A stretch of DNA of 44,652 nt from Reticulitermes lucifugus (GCA_026260175.1 JAKCWW010002604.1:10680-55331), one strand, 5' to 3'; shown: positions 11,147 through 23,875, numbered from the stretch's first letter. Notes: generated by a model from the letters alone, not told the origin. Numbers and translations are program-made.

Positions 11147-12870
11147 GTGGTTGGTATGATTGCGCATAAGCCCCACCAATTCCATTATTTCTTAAGGGAA
11201 TATTATTTCTGATTTATGCCTTTGTGATTTACACCCACTCATGAACACAATTAGGGTGTAAAATGAGGGCAAGCTGTATGAGTGTTAGGTTGGGAAGAAT
11301 TACAGTGACTTCATTAGTAAGTCTGAGAAAGAAATCATTTGTGGTAGTAGCAGGTCTAAAGCTCTGTCAAATTCGTCAAAGGGGTAACCATTGAAACCAG
11401 GAAGCAATCTCAATTATGTGTATTTGTATTTGTGTCCATTTATTTGGGTGGTCCTTGGTTTGATTTGATACCACTGTTTCAGCTTATTGTAACAGAACAT
11501 TTCCTAGATCTGACTTTAAGTTCCACTTCTGAAATGTACCATATACATATTGATCTACAGCTTTATGTAGCATTGTCACTGATTTTTTAACCTGCAGTGA
11601 TGCCCAGAGCGCTCCTGTCATCCCACATGTGAAATGGCTCTGTGAATTGATCCAGTAGTGTGGGGAATGTGTCAACAGTAGAAGCTTTTGACTTGTTAAT
11701 CTGTATAGGTCAGCTGACAAATCCTGTGTACCAGATTGTTGTAGCACAGTATTTTCTAGAGTAATGATTTTTTGGGGGCAGGGTGTTAACAGCTCAGTAC
11801 TTGTATCACAGAACTGCTCTCTAGCAGCAAAGGATGTGAACACCGAAGTCTTTGACGAGCATTCATTTATGATCTTGTGTATTACAGTGAATGGTATGTG
11901 AACATTTCATTGGCAGTGCCATTAGGTGGCACTAAGTTTGGCTTCTGTGCTGATGAGGAATTGCAGATGGATACCTACATATCTTGTTGATGATATTAAC
12001 CTTTTAAAGACCTTCCTTCGCATATGTGTATGCACTAAGGAAAACACCCCTAGAAATTTATTTTATATACTTAGGCAACAAGGAAATGTACTGCATGTTT
12101 AATACATGCTGCATAATCTCTTTTATTTTCAACAAAATTCCATTGATTTTATAATTTCATCTTTTTCTTTTCAAATAATACGTTTTTCATAAACCATGTG
12201 CTAAATCTTAAAATAACCACCCAGGTAGGATAAAGGTTAATGTATACTGAGATCTGCACTATTTTTGGAATTCTATGCTTTGTAAAATCCCAAGAGAGCG
12301 CAGATATTATTTACACCATGGTGGAACACAGAAATCACGTTAATGCATACTTTTCTGCAGACTTTGAGTTGGTTTGATTAGACATGACAAATGTGTCATG
12401 TTGATTTCTGCTGGAGAAGAGTGAGCGTGCAGTGTTACATGTTAGGATTGGCTTTTCTGATACATTTTAAGTTAAAATAGTATATTGCACTTATGAAATT
12501 ATATCAGTACATCGAAGTGTGAGATTAGTTATATGTTTGCCGACTGATTTGTATCATATCAGTGATCTGAAGGAACATAAGTGGAAGTTTCTTCAACACT
12601 GTACCAAGAAACAAGACACAAATGGTTGGGGAGGAGAATACTGCACATTTGAAAGTCTGGTCACCTGCAGCCATTAAATAAAGGACATGTGATGGGTTTG
12701 ACATGTAGTTTTGACAGAGGATCCAAATGCATGTGAATTTTTAATGGGTATGCTGCTTAAATGGTAGCCATGAGGATAATTTAAAAGGGATTTGTGTTCT
12801 GTATCATGCCATGTGCAGTTCGCACTTCCCTGTAGCTCACGTAATAGTGCCATACCTTATTACAGTTTTA
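11145..12870. other. No recognised feature; one unexplained minus-strand ORF
   Basis: AT-rich sequence with a 119-codon minus-strand open frame at 11484-11843 in which I recognise no domain. A short TGTAAAATCCCAAGAGAGCG block near 12282 resembles the end of the CCAGAAGA repeat family. Confidence 0.4.
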
Positions 12871-13225
12871 AGGGGAGACGCGTCATGAGGGCTCAATAAT
12901 TTGATTTTTAGTTTTTAGCATGTTTAAATACCTCTCTCGTTTGTGCGTCAATTGACGTTAATTTCATTAAAATCCGACATGTGGTTAAAATGTAATAAAT
13001 TCATATTTGAGGCTATGTCCTTTAAATGCCACGCCCACTTTTTGCACTCCAGCAGAAAAATGGCTGAAATCCCTAACGTTTTAGGGTTAGGGGGATATTT
13101 CATCGATGTGGAGAGAAATGTTGGTCTGTAATGTTTCACGCCCTGCCATTTGTATCGATAGTCGTATCGAGGTCCGTTGTTTTGTGTCTTGATGTGCGTG
13201 GCACGTGTTCAGTTTTTATTTGAAC

Positions 13226-14212
13226 GTGCCTAGAAAAAATAAATTTGCCTCGAAACCAAAATTTGGAGGAAATAAATATGTACGTGTTAACAAGGAAACA
13301 GAGTTTCAGAGAAGAGACAGCCTCGATCTGACCAAAGTGGCAAAAGCAGTTTTGTAAAACATAACCTCAGTGCATCCAAGAAATAGATACTGGCACTTCT
13401 GTGAACACCGAAATTAATGTAGGTGAGGACAATTTCTGTAAAAGTGATGGGAACATTGTAGTTAGTATCAACCTGCAAGACTGAGGAGACTTGTGAAAGA
13501 AAAGACAGGAATAAAATAGCATGACAGCAAATCTCTTGGAGGCAAAGGGTCGCCTCACTCAGTCTGAAATAGACAAATTACAAAATTATTATGGTTTAGC
13601 CATCAGGAGGAATGTCAGCAATTTGGAAGTCATTAAGAGAGCTGTGTGGGCTATTTTTTTTTCACAAGGTGTCAACAAATGAGAAACCCCGGCATGGCCT
13701 TTGCGCAGGTGGTGATGACAGTTGGTGTAAATTCAAGAGTAGTGCCAGTTCAGGGGTTGCATATGAAGATAAACATTATTTACCAGCTGCTTGTATGGAT
13801 GCAATTAAACAAGTGTTCAGGGAGCTTGCTAGTGTAGATCTTCTGAAGTGCTGTCTTCATGGGAAAACTCAGAATCCTAATGAACGTTTGAATTCTGTCA
13901 TTTGAACAAGGATACCCAAAACTGTTCTTTTAAGGCTTGACACACTCATGTTTGGGGTATATGATGCACTATTGTGTTTTAATGATGATGTAGCAAAAAA
14001 AAATGATGTCCTAAACATATTAGGTGTGAGATCTGGTTCAAACACAGTGATTGCTCTGAATCAGATAGATATGGAAAGGATTCGGAAGGTAGAAATAGAA
14101 ACACTGAGCATCTCAAGAGAAGCAAGAAAAAACAAAATGGCACAAAAAAGAAGAAAGAAGTTCAAGACGGTCCAGATTATCCAGAATATGGTGCTGGGAA
14201 GCATTACATATG
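13226..14212 (+). pseudogene. Mutator-like (MULE) transposase pseudogene with internal deletion
   Basis: The N-terminus reads VPRKNKFASKPKFGG from GTG at 13226, presumably a mutated ATG. After about 160 bp without sense, coding resumes at 13521 (KGRLTQSEIDKLQNYYG) and continues with HGLCAGGDDSWCKF, CLHGKTQNPNERLNSVI, TRIPKTVLLRLDTLMFGVYDA and a lysine-rich tail. This is the C-terminal part of the Mutator-like transposase family widespread in arthropods. Defects are a frameshift at the T9 run 13654-13662, a TGA at 13903-13905 where the family has Trp, and a terminal frame change near 14160. Most of the central protein is missing, so this is a deletion derivative. No confident terminal repeats were found. 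Confidence 0.8.
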
Positions 14213-14742
14213 AGTCCGTATCATTATTTACCATCATTTTGAGTGATGTTAAACTTTAAATCAGTTTTTCTCAAAACACCATTTTCTTAACTTCCGGTAC
14301 TTATCTCATAAAGTATATGAGCTGGAAGTCTTGAAATTTCACCATCCCTTGAAAACATCATGATAGTCAATCAGATAAAGATTTGGGATTGTAGTTACAG
14401 CAAGAGGCTGCATAGGTGTAAGTGAATATTAAAAAAATACTTTAAAAGTAAAAATAAATACATAAACATACAAAAAATGTTATGGAAAACGTAATTCTTG
14501 AAAACACCTAATTCTTTATCTGATTGTGGTCACCTTAGTAAACTGCAGGTGACACAACTTTCAAATTTTTATCTCCAGTAACGTCTTCAGAAAGTGTACC
14601 AAAATAAAGCTCAATTTAAGATTGCTTGCATAGGCTTATATGCTCCCTACCATCCCCCATTAAGGCAGAGAACATGTTAATTTGTTTTGTTGTCATGTAG
14701 TAATGGTATAGCTTCAAAAACAGTCTGGTTTGAGGTATGCAA
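14213..14742. other. 3' flank of the MULE remnant
   Basis: AT-rich, non-coding. The stretch to about 14665 may be the transposon's 3' end: TTAATGGGGGATGG on the minus strand at about 14650-14665 loosely resembles TTAAGGGGAGACG at about 12869, but the match is too short to call terminal repeats. Confidence 0.35.
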
Positions 14743-15059
14743 ATACCATTTTTACTTGAATGCAAGACTAGGTTTTTTCCTTAAATTTGACGTTTAAGTA
14801 TGTGAGGTCGTCCTAAATTCGCGTATGAAGCACCGATCCGGATCGCTCTGAATTGGACCATGCGGAGTCAAAGCAAGCCCCGCATCGCCAACTCGTCATG
14901 TATAAACAAAAGTGAGGACAGAACACAACTGAAGTTAACTGACACAGTTTTCTTTTTTGCATCTTTATCTGTCGTCTTATTTTTCATAGAAGCAGAACTT
15001 TTCAGAAACCAGCTCCATTTCAGTTTTCAGGCAAGGAACCACCTAACATGGTGGACCCC

Positions 15060-16257
15060 TTAGATCAAACTGCTCGTATTCTCAGTCACCAAGTCCCATA
15101 GAAACAGTAACTTGTTAAGATATGCACCTGAGAACAGATCTGGTATAAGGGTAGTAACAGGAAAATGTTTATTGAAAAAAGTTAACTACAAGACAGGAAA
15201 ATAAAACCTGGACAAATCTACGAATTACAGACCATAAAAAGAGTCATGAACTCAGACTAATCAGACCACAGACACAACACAGAAATCCAGAACACGTCTG
15301 GATTGCTGTAGGTAGGGTTTCTCTCGAAATCACGACTACAGTAAAGACATTTAATGTCTATTTATTTGCATAGTATGTACAAGTCCATTGGTATGTACAA
15401 GCTCCGTCGTTATGTGTGGTGAGGCGGCGAAGGGGTCGCGATGGAAGGTCCATTAGTAGCCGGCGCCAGCCACAGCGGTCTTGCCAAAAGAAATCTGCTT
15501 GCGTGGGAGTGAACAGAGTGGTCAGGTCACACGACGAATTAAACTCTAATGAAAGAGCGCGGTGAGGCGATGGTAATGGCCAGGCTGCCTGAAGCTGCGT
15601 GGTGGAGAGCCGAGCCGTGTGCTGCTCTCTTAGATGCAGAGCGGTGAGTGTTCTCTCAGATGGCAGAGTGCTGAGCGTGAGAACTGAGCATTGAATGGAG
15701 AATGCTGGAACCAAACCACCAACCAAAGAAGTAACTAGGAGCGGAGAGCGCAAGTCGACGTCCCTTGATCTGTTTAGCCATTTCTGCGTTTTAACGCATC
15801 GCTGGGCTCTATAACAGACACCTTATACTATAACTGGGGATTATATTTACGCTAAAGGTTTATAGTCTCGGTTAAGGGCCGGAACGTGGTATGCTAAAGG
15901 CTACAGCTCTAGGAGTATATAGTTTTCATAATTGAGGTGGGTGTACTTTGGAAGGATAGCTCCCTGGGGTTTGAACCCAGAGTGGCGTATCCGCGTACTA
16001 AGATCGTGCGTCTACAAGCAGGCACAGTGGTGAAGCCGGGGTTGGGGGGTGCGGGCCGTGCCCTGACTTTGCATTATACCCTGGCGTTCACCTTATAACT
16101 GAGGAAAAATCACGGAAAAACCTTAGTGTAGTCGAAAAGCGCCTAGCTAATCAGTGCTGAGCATGATTTGGCGTTGACTTGGCCAGCGTTTTACGGGCGG
16201 CCTCGACTGGTCTGCTACCCTTAGCTCGCACGCCAGGGGACTTGGGTCAGCCCTCGG
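15060..16257. other. Unassigned GC-rich flank and 3' region of the Jockey element
   Basis: 15060-15350 is AT-rich and unrecognised. From about 15358 composition shifts to GC-rich, continuous with the retrotransposon. It contains a 131-codon minus-strand open frame at 15358-15753 with no recognised domain. Part of this is probably Jockey 3' UTR, but no poly(A) tail marks the end. Confidence 0.4.
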
Positions 16258-18802
16258 TCAGCGTAAATATCTGCCGAATTGCCGAACTAAGGAGTTTCCA
16301 ACACCAACTAACTTTAAGCCGTAACTCTCGTTTAGCGCTTTTATGTGTTCGGCAAAGAACGGAACTCCCAAATCCTCGTGAATTTGCCCGTTACTAATGT
16401 ACCAAGGTGCACCAGTGGCAATTCGAAGCCATTTGGATGGAAGAACCTGCAGCTTCCTGACGTGGCTGCGGGCGGCGGCTCTCCAGATGGGGCACGCATA
16501 GTCTATTATGGGGCGTATGGGCTGTTTATACAGCAGAACCCCGTTTCTAATTAAGAGACCGCTCCTCCTGTTTGGGAGAGGGCCAAGCATTCCCAGTATC
16601 TGGGCAACTATTTTTCTGACCTGAACGATATGAGGAGCCCATGTCAGCCTGAATCGAGGATCACTCCCAGATAACGGGCTGTATCAACCCATTGGATTAA
16701 TTCCCCTAGGAATAGTATCGATCGAGGCTTGGGAACTGGCCAAGCGGCCTTAGGGAAGAGCAACAAGTTTCTAAGTAGCCAACAAGCAGCGCTGGCTCGC
16801 GGGACGTGGCAATGATGGCCGTGTCATCCGCTTACAATGCCAACTCGACGTGGCGGGATGGCACAGGCATGTCTTTGACGTACAGACTGAACAGCACAGG
16901 GGAAACCAGTCCGCCCTGTGCCACTCCATGCCATGACGGGTAGATATGGCTGTTTGGAAGGGCGCCTCGAACGTCCGATTGTGCAAATATGAGGATATAA
17001 TTTTTACAAGGTATGAGGGAAAGTTAAGGGCCGTTAGCTTAAGGGGAGTCCATCGACCCAAACGGTATCGACGACCTTGGCCACGTCAATCGAAACCGTG
17101 CCTATTAGCCTCTTCTCACCAAAGTTCCTGGTCATCCTTTCAATGAGGCGGGCTAGCTGAAGAGGTTCTGTGTTTGGTTCTGAATGCAAACTGCACATCA
17201 CGCAAGATCCCGCGCCCGTTTACTTCATTGAAGATCATACAAAGTAGGATTTTTTCAAACAGTTTGCCAATTGTGTCCAGTAGATTTATGGGATGATACG
17301 ACGAGGGTAGTGCCGGGTCCTTCCAAGGTTTTAGGATGGCGATATTGCGGGCGTGCTTCCATACAGTTCGCAAGCACTGCGTAAGAAGTCCCGTGTCGAA
17401 TATCGCGACGAGGGGGATACAGCTTGCTGCGGAATGTGCTTCAGAGCGCCGTTCGGTATGCCGTTTGGTCCCGGCGCCTTGCCGACCCGGATGGCATCCT
17501 GAACTTCTGTGGGGTTGGTTAACTTGGGCTCGCTTACAGGAGCAAAAGAATATGCTCGCAGCGCCTAATCAATCATCTCAATAACTGCCGGATCCGACGG
17601 GTAGTTTACCGGCTGGAACTGAGCCTCAAGACTCCGCCAGGGTTTCAGCTTTCTCGGAATCTGAGAGAGCAATTCGGCTTGGTGTGACCAGGGGAGGTGA
17701 GGGAGATAGAATTCTCATCACCCGCCTTGTCAGCTTCCACAGCGACTGGTCCTCGGGATCAAGGCTTTCCAGTGTACCACTCCACTGGCCGTTTCGCCAC
17801 TCGTTTAGCTGGTAGTCACCGATCGCTGAAGGTGGTTGATCTCAGCTTTGAAACCAGGGTGCCTAGTGATTTGCCACTGCCTCCTCAGCCGGCTTTTCGG
17901 GCGTATTTCGTCCTGAATACTTGCCGCTATTGGGGGCCTTGGTTCGTCACGTGGGCGACTGTTGGGAGCCGACGCCGCTAGCGTCTCTACAATAGCACTG
18001 GACAGATCCTCTACTCACGTTTCGATTTCCATCTCGTTTGGTAGTTTCGGGGTGGACAGAAATCTATCTTGCAGGCAGGCCTCGAATTTGACCCTGTCTG
18101 TCCGCCTGAAATTGGGGCGGTTCGCAAGGTTAAGAAGGGATGATCGACATCTTGTATCGATCTGAGCTTAGAGCTGAGCACGTTTTCAGATACACTAGGG
18201 TGACTAAGTCTTTGGCTAATACAATGTCTAGGACATAGAGGGTAGCAGAGGAGTTATATGGGATAGTGGTGGGTGTGTCCTACCCGTAAATCAACAGGTA
18301 TGTTCGTTGGCGTAATCACGCAGTAGCCTGCCCCTTGTCGTGGCCAGCCGCGAATTCCAGTCCACGTGCTTGGCGTTCAAGTCCCCCGCCATTAGATCGG
18401 TAATCCCTACGCCAAGGCAGGCAGACAGGTTCGATTCGATTACGGGCCGGGAGGGCGAGAGTTAAACCGCCAGGATTTTCACCTGTCATCTAGAGAAAAT
18501 AATATGTATGGCATTTTCCTCCAGCTGGGTCAGACCGTGGACGGGTACAGCGTATTGGTGTATACCCCGGCGGACCAGTATTGCTGTTCCGCCACCCTCC
18601 GTAAACCGGCCCCTACGGTGGTAAACTTTGCAAGCCGAATGACTTCTCCTGGCCTCAGATACGTTTCAGTCAGGAGGCATATCTCGACCCAGTGCTCACT
18701 GAGGAATTAATCCTGTTTCAAATCCCTGCTGCGATCTCTGTCAACGTTCCAGCAGGCCAGCTGCAGGGCTTTAGCCCCGTACGTCCTAGGCCGTGCTGCC
18801 AT
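16258..18802 (-). pseudogene. Jockey-type LINE ORF2 (endonuclease-reverse transcriptase), pseudogene
   Basis: ORF2 begins at ATG 18800-18802 (MAARPRTYGAKALQLACWN). It overlaps the original gag stop (18786-18788), as is usual in Jockey elements. The apurinic-type endonuclease shows TETYL and AGDLNAKHVDWNSR (18306-18395). Its C-terminal SDH motif is broken: the SSD stem is followed by a small deletion removing the catalytic His (about 18157-18170). The RT has ILKPWKDPALPSSYHPINL, then LKLTALNFPSYLVKIISSYL. The YADD box has TAA in place of Tyr (16832-16834). The C-terminus reads RPIIDYACPIWRAAARSHVR and SNGQIHEDLGVPFF. Many further stops and frameshifts are present, and neither enzyme domain can be functional. 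Confidence 0.88.
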
Positions 18803-20089
18803 ACTCAGCTACCTAAATGACGACAATTTTCAGAACAGCCCACGAGCTATCCTACCCGGAAGGGAGAGTGGATACCGCTGTGAGGAGCCGTCGTGTCAGC
18901 TGCACACATGCGTCCACAGGAAGGTTGTCGACCAGATCGGAGATCTCCTCGATGGGTGACTGGTTAGGTTGTGGAGTGGACATGGGGTAATGGAACCTGG
19001 TTTCTTAGGTGAAAACTTAGTAGTCTTTACCTCGTTCTTTGTATTGGTCACTGGGGCCTGTTTGGGGACCTCAGTGACTTTGGGTGCAGATTGGGCAGTC
19101 TTACTTTCTTTCCTGCGTTCGGTTGCTTTGTCCCGTTTAGGAACTTTCGCGACCGCCCTGGGAGTGGGTTCAGGTGGAGATGGGGTAATAGCCTTCACTA
19201 CTCCGCCCCCTCAAACGACATGGGACCATCTGGGTCCTTTGTGTTCCTGCTCTGCAGAATGCCCAGCCCGGGCCACTTGAGATGTGGCAGGTCGGCCGGT
19301 TGCACCGTTCACGCGGGTGCGTTGAATTGACGTCCGCTTGGCAAGCGCGGCCTTCGCCTCTTTCCACTTACTACAGCTCCGGTAGTTGGCTGTGTGGTTG
19401 TCCCAACAGATGCAGCATTTAAGCTGCTGTCTTGAGGTAGAACATTCCCCGGAAAGGTGAGGCTTACCACAAACAACACATCGCGGCATGTATCCGCAGT
19501 TGCGCTGCGTGTGGCCGAAGCACTGACAATGCTTACACTGTAGCGGGACCTTTAGACTCTTAAGCCGCAGAGTTCAGATAGGGATCGTACTTTCGGGACT
19601 TTTGGGCCCCTCGTCACAGATACTACAAAATGCGGATTCGGGGTCGATCTTTCAAAACGTTCTGATCGCGGCGCCCAGAGCGGAGCTGCATAACTCCCTA
19701 GGCAAGGATACCGAGGGCTTCGAGCTGCCGAGGTTTTTGATCAGACGCATAAAGCGATCCTCCGGGAGAGAGAATGTGTGAAAACTCACCCCCTTACTCC
19801 CATCAAGGGATCGGAGGGCACTGATTGTGGCTCTGAAGCCATCGGCAGTCCCTGGCACGATCATGAGTCTTTCGCCCTTCATCTGGGCCGACAGACTAGT
19901 GTTCGCTGCCACCGCTGGGCTGCCTGCTCTGTGATTGGCTGGCTGACAGAGCTCGTCGCAGCGGTGGGGAGAACTACTACCGGTGTACTGCGGGCCAGTC
20001 CTCGCGGCGGTCGGCTGCACAGGAGCGCGAAAGAGGCCGCTTTGCTGTTGGGGGGATGCTCCCACACATGTATTTAAAATTTGTAACAT
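18786..20089 (-). pseudogene. Jockey-type LINE ORF1 (gag-like nucleic-acid-binding protein), pseudogene
   Basis: The N-terminal half includes KGERLMIVPGTADGFRATIS and GSKGVSFHTFSLPEDR (in the open frame 19652-20089), the RNA-binding region of Jockey-type gag. Three CCHC-type knuckles follow at about 19360-19540: CKHCQCFGHTQRNC, CVVCGKPHLSGEC and a CCICWDNHTANYRSC variant. The C-terminal tail is basic and proline-rich (APKVTEVPKQAPVTNTKNE). A premature TAG lies about 30 bp before the original stop, and several frame changes break the protein. It precedes ORF2 on the same strand. Confidence 0.87.
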
Positions 20090-20145
20090 TATCTGTGGAG
20101 AAAATTGTGAATATTTATGTGTTCAAGTAAGTTTACAAAATAACA

Positions 20146-20332
20146 GCCTGGCCGCACATCTCACCAGAACTGACCGTGAAGGGGTTTTAAGAAGTGCTGT
20201 ATATCCAATGCAGGGGATGGGACGGATGATATGTTGTGGAATGACAGTGAAGAGTATGATAATGTTATGAGTGAGTGTGAGGAAGATGTAGACACTGACT
20301 GTGAAGATGGAGACAGTGCAACTTATTGGTAA
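20146..20332 (+). pseudogene. pogo/Tigger-like transposase C-terminus
   Basis: The frame reads AWPHISPELTVKGF and, after a one-base shift in the GGGGTTTT run, KKCCISNAGDGTDDMLW. A strongly acidic tail (NDSEEYDN, CEEDVDTDCEDGD) follows, ending at TAA 20330-20332. The 'SFKKCGISNALDGTEDD-LW' signature plus acidic tail is typical of pogo/Tigger-class (DDE_1) transposases. The DDE core is absent because the element is interrupted upstream by the Jockey insertion. Confidence 0.75.
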
Positions 20333-20536
20333 AGATAGATAGAATCTGACATGCTTTGTGTATTAAGTCTATGAAATTAATAGTAAAATAGTTTTTCTTA
20401 GCAGACTTTTATTTTCTTTTTTTTTTGGGGGGGGGGTGTCCTAGATTTGGATAAATACATGTTACCTTGGCAGACGTATTTTATTTGGGGGGTTGTCTTA
20501 TATTAGAATTGTCTTGGATTCGTGTAAATACGGCAT

Positions 20537-23500
20537 TAACATTTATTTTCTTGCATCTCTGTGGTCATTACAAATGTCAGGCACCCATTAAAGATATTAC
20601 AAAACAACTTTTCTTTGTAAGTATTCTTCATGTGACTGATACTTGAAATTATCAGGTTTACACCATCCCTAGTTTGAGCTTATTCTTTCCAAATTGTATT
20701 TTGTAATTTATATCTTCAAGTATGAGTTGGGAAAATCCTACTATGCCTGTCTCCAGAAAGAGTGAAGTAGATATCCACATATTAAACAAGATTGCCATAT
20801 TGTCTCATATGATTGGATGACAGTGAAGATGATAATCAGCAAAGAAGGGACCAGTGGTTTAATTTGGGATTTAAACCACAGTTAACGCTTTAGAATAATC
20901 TGATTTATTGTTGAACTTCGTAGTTATGTGTTTATTGTTTTTCAAAAATGTGTAATGCGACTTATAAATTTTATTTTATCTGAAAGGAGTTCTGTCCCAT
21001 AACTTCTGCATGTTTCATGTGATCATGTTGGTTCAGCCAGATTAGTATATTTGGTGTGTTCATAGCTCACATATTGAAATTTCAACATGTGCCCTCAAAT
21101 ATACCATATATGACCAAACATAATACACAGCAAAATGCCTACCAGAACGTTTATGTGCAGTCAGTTTTCAGGAGGAACGTAGAGTGTATATCACCGTCAA
21201 ATACACTTTGTATTTGCGTGCATGTGTTTGGGAAAGAGATAGGCACATAGGACAATAATTGATATTACTGATGTATCTGAAAATAAAAGACAGTATGTAA
21301 TAACGTTACCATGCTTATGAACAAAGGTATCCTACTGTAGAGTGTCATTAAGTTTAGTCATCTCTGGCGTTAGACCTTGGATTGCTGGGGAACACTAATG
21401 TTTGTTTGTACAGTCTGACCTCTGTCGCGTATATTTGTTTTCTGTTTTGTGGGTTTAAATATTAAAGGTATACATTTGAGAGTCAGTTGACAGACGTTTG
21501 AGGGTGGGGGAAATATCACAGAACAAAAGTACTAGAGTGGCAAAATATGTATCTTAGAACAAGGTTATTAAAACCTTGAACATGTGAGTGCTAAATTATA
21601 ATCAAGGAGCTGAACCACTCATTCCAAGATAGGCCTGTATTCCTGGGATGTGAACATTTTTTCACTGCGACCTCATAACTTACCAAGTGGTTATGGCTGT
21701 GATGAGGATTTTGTTGTCCCTCAATTACTGTTAAATTTCGTGGCTATTCTGTAATGTTAGGCAACCCTTACACTTAAAAAACGTTGATGAAATTGTATTC
21801 CCATTGTAGAGTTCTGATTTCCAAAAAATTAGGTAAAACAAAAAATATTTTTACTGTATTGTAGTATTGCAAAATGTCATTTTCTCTGAAGGATCTCATA
21901 AATATGATGCTTGTGAATAAAAGCACAATGATTTTTTGGACTCCAGTACAGTTGAGCAGAGTAATGCAGGATTTTGCATATGAAGTAGCCAAATGTTTGT
22001 AAAACACAATGTTGTTAGGGTAGCCTACTCAGGAAGTTGCACTGGTTTGTACATGTCTGTTGTTTGGGCAGGAACAAGATGTTACCAGGGAGATGATCAT
22101 ATGTATTTACATGCCTGCCCGCATCATCTACCCTCACTGAGAAACAAATTTGTGAGTGTTATTTAAACAAAGTGTAATGTTGCATACCACCATCATGCAT
22201 TTTGAAACTCTTGAACCCTTTACCACATGTTAGAATTTTGAGAGGAAGGAGTTGGTAAGAATGGATGAGACAATTAGTATATGTCTATTACTTGCATTTT
22301 TCTTCAAAGCCTTGATAATTTACATTATTATTTCGTTAAAAATACCCCGAAGCTAAACATTTTCCAATTATAGTTACAGATATAAAGAAGGTGTTTTAAG
22401 ACACTTTTCAGACCATGAGCTGTTTTGAAATGACAGTTTATAAACATTAAGGGTATAGTTTGTCGTGAGTTGGTGTAATGAAAAAATTAACTAATTCCTT
22501 AGGATTTGTTTACAAATAATAAGCTTACCCACTGTTATTGTAGGAGAGCAGTAGTTCCACAGTTATTCTGTCAAGGGAAAATGTGGCAATTTTGTATAAA
22601 AATGAGAGGATAATTCGAAAATAACAGCTGGTTAAAGACTTTTGCATACGTACATGTTTTAGTGTTTATATATTCACGGTACAGAAAGTAAACAAGGTGA
22701 TGTACAGGAGTTTTTGTAGATCATAAATCATGGTTAGAAGTGCGAACAAGAAAAAAAGAAATTAGTGCCAAACTTCACAAAAGTCTGAAATAATTAATAT
22801 GCAAACTAATTAGGGTTGAAAATTTTGGTAGAAATATCCGTATAAGCCACTTTCAACCTCAACAACAAAATATTTTTCGAAAAAACGTGTAGCAAAGTGC
22901 GGCCCCCCAGTGTGGTTTGAAATTGCAGTGTTTTTGGATTTGTAAAACTAGCCTTCCGAAGTTGCTTTTCTTAAGAATAGAATATGTTGATTGATTAAGT
23001 GTAGTGCAAAAGTAACAAGTTTTAAAAATTCCATAATGCGCCACTAATATTTTAACACATATGGACACATTCTTTCCGAGGCCATGCTAATGCAGTATTA
23101 ACTGATGTACTTTCATTTAATTTCGTAGGTTCCAACCGCTTGGTCACGACCGTAAAATCCCCTTCCTCTACATGTGTTGAAACTGTGGGGTATAAAACCG
23201 AATATACGTTTCTGAATTCAAATAATTGCGCAGTTGTTGATGTGCCGTTCAGTGTAGTATGGCGCACCTCAACGCCACCAGCAAATAATTACAGGTGTAG
23301 CAGACTCGAGAGACAGAGTGCCTAAATTGGTGCGTGTTATAAAATCAACAAGAAGCGTCAATTTGCTTTATTCTCTCTTTCAGTTCTGTGTGACTCGCGT
23401 TACTAATACTGCACCGATACGTTATGTGTACACGGAAGTTTTACATAATTTGAAAGCGATCTTTCGAGTTACGTTTCCGTTGATGTTGGCACAGGGAAGC

Positions 23501-23867
23501 AATAGTGAAGTTCGTGCTAGGCTTGTTTGACTAGATGGACCATTGTGTACGCTATGGTCAATAAGATATCGCCAGTGTAACAAGTACAGAAGCGATAAAA
23601 TTACTTACGTAAGTGGCAGGTATTTTTCTCTTTTATTCAGTTATTTGTAATCAGCTTCGTTAATGCGATATTTCGTTCCTACAAATACAAATTCTTCCCA
23701 GTCCGCGACATAAAAATACTTGGTCAAAAGTTGCAAAGAGTTCATTGAGGTTGCTGAGTTAACATTCAGTATCTCAAAAGAAATATTACTAACATATTTC
23801 TTCCTCGTAAATGTTGCACAAATGCTTTCAGAATTATCATTCACAAGTAGTCAGTAGTTAAGTCAAT
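20537..23867. other. No recognised feature (3.3 kb)
   Basis: AT-rich sequence with no recognisable coding frame, RNA or repeat. A 71-codon minus-strand frame at 23052-23267 and a plus-strand frame on the same DNA show no known domain. From about 23050 the sequence becomes more CpG-containing. Confidence 0.45.
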
Positions 23868-23875
23868 GGGTAGGT

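Larger units (their letters stand above)
14743..20536 (+). mobile_element. pogo/Tigger-like DNA transposon, split by a retrotransposon
   Basis: Terminal inverted repeats lie at 14743-14768 and 20511-20536 and match at 20 of 26 positions. Related subterminal blocks (GTCCTAAATTCGCGTA near 14810, GTCCTAGATTTGGATAAATAC-like near 20438) sit inside them. The right end carries the transposase C-terminus (20146-20332). The interior from roughly 15.3 kb to 20.09 kb is foreign GC-rich Jockey sequence, so the DNA transposon was the older resident. The N-terminal transposase part is missing or unrecognisable. Confidence 0.7.

Noticed and set aside
11484-11843. 119-codon minus-strand open frame
   Set aside because: No recognisable motif or paralogue in the window; length alone is not convincing at this base composition.
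12869-14665. Terminal inverted repeats for the MULE remnant (TTAAGGGGAGACG / TTAATGGGGGATGG)
   Set aside because: Similarity covers only about a dozen bases with gaps, so element ends were not assigned.
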